From Branchiostoma floridae (lineage: Eukaryota; Chordata; Leptocardii; Amphioxiformes; Branchiostomatidae): a stretch of 23,035 nucleotides of DNA. The stretch lies in contig NC_049983.1 in the NCBI RefSeq assembly GCF_000003815.2, forward strand, positions 7,357,298 through 7,380,332, in the 5' to 3' direction. The notes under the pieces were generated by a model that saw only the letters and a program-made list of their open reading frames with translations, did no database searches and was not told where the DNA came from. Each line of letters opens with the position of its first letter. The first letter of the stretch is position 1. Position numbers and translations under genes: made by a program. Below, piece by piece: positions 10,530 to 19,058 of this stretch.

Positions 10530-10690
10530 ACACTGATTGGGTTGGCATCCATCTGTCTCGGAAGATAATTGTAGGTAGACATGGTAAGGTCTGCATGGCC
10601 TGCACTTGGGTTTTTAAGGTGAAGGAGGGGTGTGCACTTCCTTCTCCACCCTCTCGTCTACTGGCGCACTAACATATTCACATACATAAA
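10530..10690. repeat. Possible SINE-like dispersed repeat
   Basis: Contains ttggcatccatctgtctcgg, tggcctgcacttgggttttt and ccttctccaccctctcg. This mix of GC-rich blocks is reminiscent of dispersed short repeats in invertebrate deuterostomes, from memory and unverified. No tRNA promoter boxes or clear ends are seen. The neighbouring 10260-10529 stretch shows nothing. Confidence 0.25.
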
Positions 10691-10750
10691 CACATAACCA
10701 GTCCATTTATTCACCTGTACACTTGAGGTGGATACGGCTTCGGCTTAATC

Positions 10751-10797
10751 AAGTCCAGGTTTAGGTCCACAGGTTTGGGCTCAGATCCGAACCTGAC
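10751..10797. repeat. GGTCC/GGACC-rich dispersed repeat, copy 2
   Basis: Contains agtccaggtttaggtccaca and agatccgaacctgacc, like the stretch at 4884-4962. Positions 10798-11254 hold no other supported feature. Confidence 0.4.
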
Positions 10798-11254
10798 CAT
10801 GTCTAGTTGACATATTATAAGACAGAAGTTCTTGGTGAGAAGATTCTTAAGTCAAACCAATTGTGATATATTTGAATGTTGCACAAAATTTTCCATTTGT
10901 ACCTCATGGTTAACTCAGGAACGTATGGAATATAGTCCTAAAACAGAATCAATATGATAGAGAGTCATATCACATTTCATCGAGGCAATCAGATCTAGAT
11001 TTACTTTATTTATCCCCTTTCTGTCAAATCACCTACTAGGATTTCTAAATATAAATGTCGACATTAATACTTTGTTCAGTTTTGTTTAAATTTCAGAATT
11101 AGGTCAGGTAATTTGGTATCTACCCATGTTCCACACACATGTATACAATTTTAACACTTATTATACAGATAAAGTCAATCAGTGATGACAATAGGCCAAT
11201 CCATCAATATCCGCCCCAGAGTCTATTATATCAAAATGAATGAATAAAGAGGCT

Positions 11255-12002
11255 CTTTTTCTCACAACTCTTTCTTTATTCCACACCAATGCTTCAGTAA
11301 CCATCTGTCACCTTCCTTGGGACAATATTGGGCAGTATATGCACTGTACATGTAGCTATATACACAGATGTAGATCTTGCTGCTTTCAGATACAGTCACA
11401 AGCGTTTACATATATACAGTGATTGCAGATGTATGGATTCAAGGATGCACATTTCTCAGGCATCGAAATATGAACCAATGAATATGACACACTGCACACA
11501 AAAGGCATTCGAAACAATAGAGTTAACAGGTGTAGTTTAGTTTTTTTTCTAAATGGCATATCAAACTATCACAAATACAGGTATATACAGTACTCCAATT
11601 GGAAAAGCAAACTCACATTACACTTAGTATCAGCAGGATACAAATTATTGTGCTAAATACAAGATTCATTGTACATTCACTTAGTATATGCTTTATACAG
11701 TTTCATTAGCCTGAGTATCATCCTTCGTAGTGACCGCTGGCTCAGTACTTTCCCTTGCTAATCATGGTGGTTAGCAAGCAAGCAGGAGTTTTATAGAGAC
11801 CTTGTCCTAAATATGTGCAACTCAGATGACTTGGCATCAAAGAGAACAAAATAAAACAACACAGCCCTATTCTACAATTCATTAGGACACCTATTTCTAA
11901 CCAATCTACCTGACAATTTCATATTTGTCTACTAGTATATGACCAGTAGTCTTCAATCAGACCAAGGACATGGTAAACAACTGAAGCTGGTGTTTGACCA
12001 CT
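11255..12002 (-). other. Probable 3' UTR of the minus-strand gene ending at 12003
   Basis: Non-coding, AT-rich sequence between the stop codon at 12003-12005 and a candidate poly(A) signal about 730 bases downstream on the minus strand. A piece near 11708-11724 (tagcctgagtatcatcc) resembles the MITE terminal repeat found elsewhere in the window. Confidence 0.5.
11275..11280 (-). terminator. Poly(A) signal AATAAA (minus strand)
   Basis: TTTATT on the plus strand reads AATAAA on the minus strand, followed by gaaagagttgtgagaaaaag. It is the first strong signal downstream of the stop at 12003. Another TTTATT near 11007 is an alternative. Confidence 0.4.
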
Positions 12003-12101
12003 CTATACTGACAGACAGCAGTGATGCATGATGAGCTTCATCTCCTGCTGTGTAATCTGCTTCCCTACTTCTGCCAGTTCACGTTTCCAGACATCGATGA
12101 A
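12003..12101 (-). CDS. Terminal coding exon, unrecognised protein
   Basis: On the minus strand a strong acceptor (gtatttctttttttcag, AG at 12103-12102) leads directly into 32 codons and a TAG stop at 12005-12003. The residues run FIDVWKRELAEVGKQ and then ITQQEMKLIMHHCCLSV. Third positions are rich in G and C (TTC ATC, GTC TGG, AAG CAG, CTC ATC), unlike the flanks. The segment looks helical and amphipathic, with a Cys/His cluster near its end. I cannot assign a family. Upstream exons should lie at higher coordinates, but none is convincing in the window, implying long introns. Confidence 0.65.
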   Translation of the reverse strand, partial: FIDVWKRELAEVGKQITQQEMKLIMHHCCLSV

Positions 12102-12419
12102 CTGAAAAAAAGAAATACGTTTATGAAGGTTAGACATCCAGGTAAACAATATTAAAATAGAATTCAATCTCTAGAACTGGATTAAAAAAAAACAACAGAT
12201 ATTTACTTCTGGACGTTTCGAGTGACATCCATCACTATTCTTCAGCATCACTAGAATGAACTGGCAGGACAATTCAATACAAAGAAAAAAAAAGAAGTGT
12301 TCTAAGTGATGTACTTCTGATTAAACAGTTGTAACATCCAGTCACCAATGGAGATGTGAAGGGCATTTATCTTGTTCTCAGATAGCTAAAATTAAGTGAT
12401 GAACCTGTACAATACATTA

Positions 12420-12775
12420 CATGTACCTTACCTTACCTAGCCTAGATACCAGACCCCAGCCTGATCTCCAATAAAATATCTATCATAGATATTTTTGAGG
12501 CTATACATTACCTGTTTGGTACTTTACCTCAGTGTCCAGCTTAGATCAAGGAACCATGCATACATTACCTGTACAGTACTTACCGGGTATCCAGACCAAG
12601 AAGCTATGCATGTGTTACATATATACGGTACTTACATTTACGTGGTATACAGACAGACAAACAAACCATACTGATAAAATTCTTAGTTGGTATACAGACC
12701 AACATGCCATACACGTCTTACCTATACAGTACTGAGATGGTACAGACCAGCAAGCCATGCAAATATTACTTAACA
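12420..12775. repeat. Degenerate minisatellite, unit about 60-65 bp
   Basis: Blocks such as tacattacctgtacagtact, ggtatacagacc and caagccatgca recur roughly every 60-65 bases, with about five recognisable units, most clearly from 12500 to 12770. Unit identity is modest. A short palindrome, aaatatct...agatattt, lies near 12473-12494. Confidence 0.6.
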
Positions 12776-12965
12776 ATGTCAGGTCCCACCCTGGAGTACA
12801 ACACTCCAACAATCTGTTGTGGGACATCAGCTATGTAAGTATGAATAAATTACTGGTTAGACATCTTAGACAATTCCAGCCATTGCCTGACCAAATACAT
12901 TTTAAGTCTATAATTATAAGGTGCTGTTAAGTGTTTCATCTGCACTTGGCATATGTTGGCATATA

Positions 12966-13312
12966 CAGGGCTCGAAATACCACCTGCATATGTAGATTAG
13001 TGCAGGTAAAATTGGAGCTGTGCAGGTATTTCTGGTATCTACATGCATGTAACCTGCACTAGTCCATGTAACGTTACTGGGTTTTATACATAAATGTCCT
13101 ATGATGTAGGTGTATATTGTTTATTATTAGGCTGCATTGACTGTTACCATACATAAAGTAAAAAAGAAAATAGCAATAGTTCCTGAACAATTTTAGCATG
13201 ATCCATACTTCCTAAATTCAGAGTGGTGCAGGCAAAATTTGTCTGGTGCAGGTAATTCTCAATTTTACCTGCACCAGTGCAGGTATGCAGGAAAAAGGCA
13301 TTTCGAGCCCTG
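12966..13312. mobile_element. hAT-like MITE, copy 1
   Basis: The ends are CAGGGCTCGAAAT and ATTTCGAGCCCTG, perfect 13-bp inverted repeats, with tgcaggta motifs just inside both. The 347-bp body carries no protein. CAGGG...CCCTG ends are typical of hAT elements, which make 8-bp duplications. Here the flanks (ggcatata and gcatatgt) are only similar when offset by a base, so the duplication is not confirmed. A second copy lies 400 bases away in the same orientation. Confidence 0.8.
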
Positions 13313-13630
13313 GCATATGTAGGCTTCATTCAGTCATATTTGACCATGGGAAACTAGAAGCATCAATGTTTTGGATTAATGTTACTCACAATTTTGGATT
13401 TTACCATTGGAGGGACCCAGGTGGCCATGCAGTATAGCTGGCAGCTAGAGTGAGTATCAATTTCTACAGGTGCACTAGTAGAGCAATACAAAAACATTTT
13501 ATGCTGACTGAAGAGACCTTCTCTCTCAAACAGGAAGAGGTGCTGCCCACATCATTGCAATGCAAGGTATCAATATATATATTCAAGTAAACTAGGATTT
13601 GAAGCCTGGCCTACATGTATGTCAGGACAT
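13313..13630. other. Spacer between the two MITE copies; no supported gene
   Basis: Unique-looking sequence. A 33-nt plus-strand stretch at about 13530-13562 lies between a pyrimidine-rich acceptor (ttctctctcaaacag) and a gtatca donor. It is too short to call an exon. Confidence 0.5.
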
Positions 13631-13690
13631 AGAGCTGTGGACAGGTACACAGGTTTATAAGGTACAGGTCCGGATCTGAACATGTACCTA
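13631..13690. repeat. GGTCC/GGACC-rich dispersed repeat, copy 3
   Basis: Begins agagctgtggacaggtacac and continues through ggtacaggtccggatctgaa. Its start resembles the reverse complement of the end of the copy at 14247-14335 (agggctgtggacct), hinting at a defined element end. Confidence 0.45.
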
Positions 13691-13711
13691 AAAAGTTTGA
13701 TCAACTATATG

Positions 13712-14040
13712 CAGGGCTCGAAATACCACCTGCATATGCAGGTTAGTGCAGGTAAAATTGGAGCTGTGCAGGTATTTCAAGTGTCTACCTGCACCTAACC
13801 TGCACTGGTCCATGTACTGTGGGTTTTATACATAAATGTCCTATAATGTAGCTGTGTATGGATTGTTACTAGCTGCATTAACTGTAACCACCTATAAATA
13901 ATTAAGTATAAAAGAAAAATTGCAATGGTTTCTGAACACTTTTAGTAATATGATCCATACTTATGATCCATAATTTGTCTGGTGCAGGTAATTTTAAATG
14001 TTAGGTACTTTGTATGCAGAAAAAAGAATTTCGAGCCCTG
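13712..14040. mobile_element. hAT-like MITE, copy 2
   Basis: Same ends (CAGGGCTCGAAAT at left, ATTTCGAGCCCTG at right) and the same internal order as copy 1, including ggttttatacataaatgtcc and atttgtctggtgcaggtaat. It differs by many substitutions and small deletions. Both copies are in the same orientation. The flanks actatatg and atatgcaa do not form a clean 8-bp duplication. Confidence 0.8.
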
Positions 14041-14246
14041 ATATGCAAGTTATAAAAATAGCCAACTGACTGTTATGATAATGAACTGTCATCATTGTAT
14101 GATTCTATTAATATTAACATACATTGTATTTGAGCTTCATAACAAAGTTTTCTTAATTTTCAATTGCAAGCTTATAACAAATGTCATCATTAATTTGGAA
14201 TTGACTTATCTGTGGTCTTAAAACCCACTAGTGATTTAGTTTGTTG

Positions 14247-14335
14247 TAGGTACAGGAACAGGTCCGGACCAGTACCTAGACGATTTTACAGGTACAGTAC
14301 AGACTACAGGTACAGATAGTTAGGTCCACAGCCCT
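14247..14335. repeat. GGTCC/GGACC-rich dispersed repeat, copy 4
   Basis: Contains taggtacaggaacaggtccg and several acaggtacag units, and ends taggtccacagccct. It belongs to the same loose family as 4884, 10751 and 13631. Confidence 0.45.
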
Positions 14336-14437
14336 ACAGGGATTATGACTGTTCTGACACTGCTTCAATATTTCTTCTTACCACATGCAATCACAGAATC
14401 AATCAACTTCAGTACATCGTGGAATCATACAAAAGTC

Positions 14438-14544
14438 AATTTTCCTAGCCTGGGTACCATCCCTATTCTACCGGGGCTCCTTACACTCGCTACCCTAAAA
14501 AAGCCCCGGTAGAAAACGGATGGTACCCTGAGGCTAAATTTTCC
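14438..14544. mobile_element. Small MITE (14446-14536) with perfect 8-bp target duplication
   Basis: The element starts tagcctgggtaccatcc and ends ggatggtaccctgaggcta, with inverted repeats of about 33 bp continuing into ttctaccggggct. The 8 bases aattttcc occur on both sides (14438-14445 and 14537-14544), a perfect target-site duplication. Eight bases is the length made by hAT-type transposases. At 91 bp it has no coding capacity and must have been moved by an enzyme encoded elsewhere. The ends resemble those at 670, 2698 and 4691. Confidence 0.9.
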
Positions 14545-15093
14545 ACCATTTCACAAAAAGTTTTCAACCATGATGTAAACCGTACAAAGCAGCTGGAATC
14601 ATGAGGTAAATTGAAAAAAACAACACATTCTAAGTATATGCTAATGTTACAGAATGCCAACATCAATTCCACGGTCAAAGAAGATGTCAAATATTGAAAT
14701 AACAAAAAAAATTCTATTGTTCTACATTCAATACGCTATATCTGGTCATTTGTCTAACCTTCCTGGGCACTTAGATTTCATAATAAAGTTTTTTTGGCCA
14801 AACTGTTTAGTTACACGCTCGCATCATTTGGATGTAATCCATATATCAACATGGCCTTAGTTCAGTTTCTAGAGGTGGCCTACACCAGCCTTGCATTGAG
14901 CAACACCATTAAAAAAATATAAAATAGAAAGATGGAAGCAGTTATTGTGTACTAGTAGCACAATAAGTTACACTTTCAAACTGGTACTAGTAGACTTGTG
15001 TGGCACACTACTGTGCTACATTGAACCTGAATTTAACTCAATCGGATTCCTATCATAATCTGAGAAGGATGTACATAACCACAGTTACAATTG
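14545..15093. other. No supported feature
   Basis: AT-rich sequence with short open frames on both strands that show no splice sites, motif or codon bias. Confidence 0.6.
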
Positions 15094-15262
15094 TAGCCAT
15101 TGTAGGTACCCATTTCCACCTAAGTGACTGAAGTGATGTCAAGTGCCTTTCCCAAGGGAAAGTGGCATGTCAGGGGATTCAAACATCAGTGGCATGTCAG
15201 GGGATTCAAACCCAGGACCTCTGGGTTCTCGGTCAAACACCCTACTACTAGAAGTAACTGTT
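15094..15262 (-). mobile_element. tRNA-derived SINE with internal 27-bp duplication
   Basis: Read on the minus strand, tagggtgtttgaccgagaac, then cagaggtcctgg, then ggtttgaatcc resemble the 3' half of a tRNA, including a pol III B box (15202-15212; consensus GGTTCGANTCC). It continues into cccttgggaaaggcactt and ends near aaatgggtacct, the order seen in many marine SINEs. A perfect 24-bp block (15161-15184) is repeated at 15188-15211 with a 27-bp period. No clear A box is left, so it is probably truncated at its head. Confidence 0.6.
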
Positions 15263-15376
15263 ACTAGTATGCCAATATGACATCAAGGTCAGGATGACAC
15301 CATGGTTCATGTCCAGAGGATCAGGTTCTAGTCCGGACCCACTATAGCAGTATAGTAGTCCCATATCATATTTTGC

Positions 15377-15974
15377 GGTCTGCCTAAACACCACATACGA
15401 CCACAACAACCACAAACGACTCTAATAAGCAGTGTATATGGGGCAATGACCTTGAATGACGCACTGGAGACAGTATTTATACATTTATGAATTTAAAAAA
15501 AACATAGCAAGTCCTGTGCATTCACCAGTTATTTCGACTTATTTCGCTGATTTCAAGATCGAAGCAATTCATGGCCGCCATGTTGGATCGCCCGTGCTAG
15601 GAGTCTGCCTGTGGATTTAGTTCTCAATACTTTCATAGACAGGGCGATAAAACTAATTGGAAGTTGTTGATTCATAGGTTATAGCATACCGCAATTCTAT
15701 CATTGTCAACTTATAAAAACATGTATTCTAAGAGTTTTTCAGGCTCAAATGTTAGCAAGCATGATCCAACATGGTTGCCAAGAATCTCTTTCGATCTTAA
15801 AACGGAAATAACTTGAAATAACTGGTGAATACATAGGATGCTGCATTTTTTTTTGAATTCATAAATGTATAAACAATTTTTCCAGAGCGTACACAAGGTC
15901 GTTGCCCCATATACACTGCATATTAGAGTCGTTTGTGGTTGTTTGAGGTTGTTTGTGGTGTTTAGGCAGACACC
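15377..15974. mobile_element. Foldback element with arms of about 213 bp
   Basis: The left arm (15377-15590) begins ggtctgcctaaacaccaca and the right arm (15762-15974) ends gtggtgtttaggcagac. The arms pair along most of their length with scattered mismatches (for example tatatggggcaa / ttgccccatata, and tgttggatc / gatccaaca). About 170 bp of unrelated sequence separates them. There is no coding capacity. The flanks carry catattttg (left) and catatattttg (right), an imperfect candidate duplication of about 9 bp. Long arms with a 9-11 bp duplication would suggest a Mutator-like source, which is an inference. Confidence 0.8.
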
Positions 15975-17345
15975 ATATATTTTGGAGAGCGAGACATGTG
16001 TAGAGGTCTCTGTATGTGTTACAAGTTACCATCTGTACGAGTTGGAAGTCGAACATTTATGTTATTTTCATTATCAACAACTAATATGCAGATAGAAAAC
16101 GAAGGTGTAACATTCAACATTTCATTTTGTTTCATCATACTTTCTTTTTTCTCCTTTGGCATGGCTGACTGTTTAATAATTAATTTAGCAAACTCAGCAA
16201 ACTATCTCCCCTAAAAGACAGAATAAGACCAATAACTCCTGTCAGTTTTTCCTGCCCGGTGCAGCAAGAATTTTGTGCCAGTCCCTGATACTAGTACTAA
16301 GTACCCACCTAGCCAAGCATAATAGAAAGGGTACTAGTAGTACTGATTTCAACTGCTCTGGCGCTTGATTTTGGTAATGGCACAGTCACATTCGTTGCAG
16401 GCCGTTGTACAAATTTCAAATGCCATAGAATTTTCAATGGAACAGTCATGGTGCCTCAACAACCCATCCAGAGATCAAGGGATATTAAAATACAATGTAG
16501 GTGAGGTGAGGTGAAAACTTTTATGCAGTCTATGATGGAAAAAACAGGACACTAAGGATCTAGCAATCATTCTAGGCATCCTTTTTGGTACCAAGATAGC
16601 AGCATTTTTCACAGCAATCCCTATCTATCCCTGACCTATCATGTGTCAAGACAGGAACATTTTGAGTGCACAGTCAGCATCTTGTACTGTTGTAGTCTTG
16701 TCTTTGTTTCATAGAAATTCATAGAGAACTAGGGAACATCAGCTACCGGTGTAATGACTTAAAGTTACTACTGTCACCGGAAGTGGGTACCCAGTGGACA
16801 TTGAAACTAGCCCATCATTTGATGCCTTGTCCAGATACGAAATGTGTACGTGTAACACACAGTTAGAGCCACTCTCTAATTGCAGAAATCAAATTTTGTT
16901 CCTGTGTCAGCAAAGTAGTGTTCCCCTTTGTATGTTTGTTACAAATTATATACAATGCAGGGCTTTGCTGGAGAATCGCAGAACAAATTTTGCTGATTAC
17001 CAATTTGTGTGCGCTTTGCTGGTGCAGAACCAACATCCCACCACAAGGCAAAACACTGTGATTATGAAAATAAACGATTTGAAGGTAACTTGTGCATTGT
17101 TTGGGAAATATTTACAAGTTTTACACTTGGAGAGTTGCATAGGGCCCCATTGTAGGCAGGCTGAATCTGCAGCTGGTACACCAAAAGGCAGACTTCACTT
17201 GTGATATGGAAGCTGGTTAGTTGCTATGGGGAGGATAATGTAACTGAATAAGCCGTATAAAAGGATTACTAGGACCTGCCATGGTAGCCTGCCCTACCTA
17301 GCCAGCCCATATTTTCCTGGAACCCCCTGTAAATCACGACTAGTC
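15975..17345. other. No confidently supported gene
   Basis: Contains an open frame of 136 codons at 16794-17204 (plus strand, no ATG until residue 17) that is Cys-rich and without recognisable motifs. This length is within chance for a window this size. Short gtactagta palindromes occur near 16290-16340. No RNA genes were seen. Confidence 0.5.
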
Positions 17346-17404
17346 ATATGCAAATACATTTATTTATTTATTTATTGGTTTATTTATTTTATATGCAAAT
17401 ACAT
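17346..17404. mobile_element. Tiny insertion between 14-bp direct repeats (tail-only retroinsertion?)
   Basis: ATATGCAAATACAT occurs at 17346-17359 and again at 17391-17404, enclosing 31 bp of (TTTA)n-like sequence. A 14-bp duplication around an A/T-rich tail is what target-primed reverse transcription leaves when almost nothing but the tail is copied. Each repeat contains the octamer ATGCAAAT, a POU-factor motif. Microsatellite growth beside a chance duplication is the alternative. Confidence 0.5.
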
Positions 17405-17747
17405 ATGGGAAAATATCTCGGTATCTGGCTCACAGAGACAAGAAATATCTAAGACTTACATGTTACTTGATAAGGTCTTCTTCTTTGAATGGCCTGCATC
17501 AAGGAGTCTACTAAATTGAACTGAATATTGAGGCATGCAATATTATATGGACCGTCAAAAATTATAGCCTTACCGTATATCTGCCCCGATGGAACAAAGG
17601 AATATTTTAGCCATGCTCTGAATACCGCCTTATACTTTACCTTTAGACTAAAGAGTCTTCTTTCCAGGGGAGTCCGTTCCTGCCACTGCCGACCGGATAA
17701 TGCCAGGGATGGACGCCAGGCCAGGCAGGATACTGGCCAGCTGCAGG

Positions 17748-17975
17748 CAATCGCTACAAAAGGCCGCCATTTTGTTTGAAGTGATCAGCTGGTCTGCTCG
17801 ACTCCCATCACGCAATGCGCGTCACAGCGTTTCATTACTGACATTAGTCTACCACCGACAAGCTTCGCTAATGACAGCGATCTGGAACACTGGATCGTAA
17901 TCTATACCCGATACTATCGCCTAATGATTTCCCATTTTTAACGACAAGAAACGCTAATGACAACAGTATCGGGTG
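17748..17975 (-). repeat. Dispersed/inverted repeat, right copy
   Basis: Reverse complement of 441-668, with 17782-17975 identical to 441-634. It carries the YY1-type motif as gccgccatttt at 17763-17773. The outer boundary at 17975 is followed immediately by the first unit of a tandem array. The inner side runs into a C/G-rich stretch (about 17665-17747, tggccagtatcctgcctggc on the minus strand) not shared with the left copy. Confidence 0.85.
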
Positions 17976-18792
17976 TAAGCGAACCCTTCGGTAACCGCAA
18001 AAAAGCGACCCCTTACGATCGGACTTCCGAAATTTCAAACAAAATGTGCGTTACTTTCAACACTTGAATATCAAAGTAAAACCCGTGAGCAAAAGATAAA
18101 AAGTGATTTGAGTACCCAAAATTACTTTGTAACTTTTCTACATACGAATGAAGGCTCACCTGGGGGATAACCGCTAACCGCTAAGCGACCCTTCGGTAAC
18201 CGCAATAAAGCGACCCCTTACGATCGGACTTCCGAAATTTCAAACAAAATGTGCGTTACTTTCAACACTTGAATATCAAAGTAAAACCCGTGGGCAAAAG
18301 GTAAAAAGTGATTTGAGTACCCAAAATTACTTTGTAACTTTTCTACATACGAATGAAGGCTCACCTGGGGGATAACCGCTAACCGCTAAGCGAACCCTTC
18401 GGTAACCGCAAAAAAGCGACCCCTTACGATCGGACTTCCGAAATTTCAAACAAAATGTGCGTTACTTTCAACCCTTGAGTATCATAGTAAAACCCGTGGG
18501 CAAAAGGTAAAAAGTGATTTGAGTACCCAAAATTACTTTGTAACTTTTCTACATACGAATGAAGGCTCACCTTGGGGATAACCGCTAAGCGAACCCTTCG
18601 GTAACCGCAAAAAAGCGACCCCTTACGATCGGACTTCCGAAATTTCAAATATAATTTGCGTTACTTTCAACACTTGAGTATCATAGTAAAACCCGTGGGC
18701 AAAAGGTAAAAAGTGATTTGAGTACCCAAAATTACTTTGTAACTTTTCTACATACGAATGAAGGCTCACCTTGGGGATAACCACTAACCGCT
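17976..18792. repeat. Four-copy tandem array, unit about 205 bp
   Basis: The anchor cttcggtaac falls at 17986, 18191, 18397 and 18596, giving periods of 205, 206 and 199. The short third period comes from the loss of one 7-bp aaccgct sub-repeat. Units are nearly identical with scattered single changes (for example gagcaaaag / gggcaaaag and cacttga / cccttga). The unit length is not a multiple of three and frames break, so it is non-coding. It may be a small satellite or the internal repeat of a larger element. Confidence 0.95.
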
Positions 18793-18816
18793 GTCAGTAT
18801 TAGCGGCGGAATGCCC

Positions 18817-18933
18817 GTGGATTTCATCACTACATATCGATGAAATCCACAGCCGTGGAGTTCATCATCCTTCTACCGATGAAATCCACAGCTGTGGATT
18901 TCATCAACATAGTGATGAGCTGTGGAGTTCATC
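18817..18933. repeat. Cluster of alternating inverted 12-mers (hairpin array)
   Basis: GTGGATTTCATC or GTGGAGTTCATC occurs at 18817, 18855, 18894 and 18922, and GATGAAATCCAC at 18839 and 18878. Neighbouring copies alternate in orientation, so 18817-18850 and 18855-18889 each form a 12-bp stem with a 10-11 base loop, the second extended by GC / GC pairs. It lies just after the 205-bp array. There is no protein and no CRISPR-like regular spacer pattern. Confidence 0.85.
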
Positions 18934-19058
18934 AATCCACCGTCCTTGGATATACCTGTTTATTTTATTCACTGATAATGTGAATTATCGAGAGAAAATT
19001 GACACAAGATACTATTTACTAGTAACTATTAAACTATAAAGAACTTTATTGCTCGACA

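Noticed and set aside
13530-13562. 33-nt microexon reading EEVLPTSLQCK
   Set aside because: Splice-like sites are good but no neighbouring exon or reading-frame partner is visible.
15202-15262. A functional tRNA gene on the minus strand
   Set aside because: Only a 3'-half-like tRNA segment with B box is present; no A box or acceptor stem, and SINE tail sequence follows.
16794-17204. 136-codon plus-strand frame, Cys-rich
   Set aside because: Starts at GTG, has no motif, splice context or clear codon bias; length is plausible by chance in 23 kb searched in six frames.
441-17975. A Maverick/Polinton-like giant element bounded by the 194-bp repeats
   Set aside because: Size and inverted ends would fit, but no polymerase, integrase, ATPase or capsid frame exists inside, flanks show no 6-bp duplication, and ordinary gene exons and unrelated repeats fill the interior.
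18424-18648. 74-codon minus-strand frame in the 205-bp array
   Set aside because: Unit length is not a multiple of three, the frame is not kept between units, and the array is repeat DNA.
18817-18933. CRISPR array
   Set aside because: Repeats are 12 bp, alternate in orientation and have irregular short spacers; the sequence is eukaryotic.
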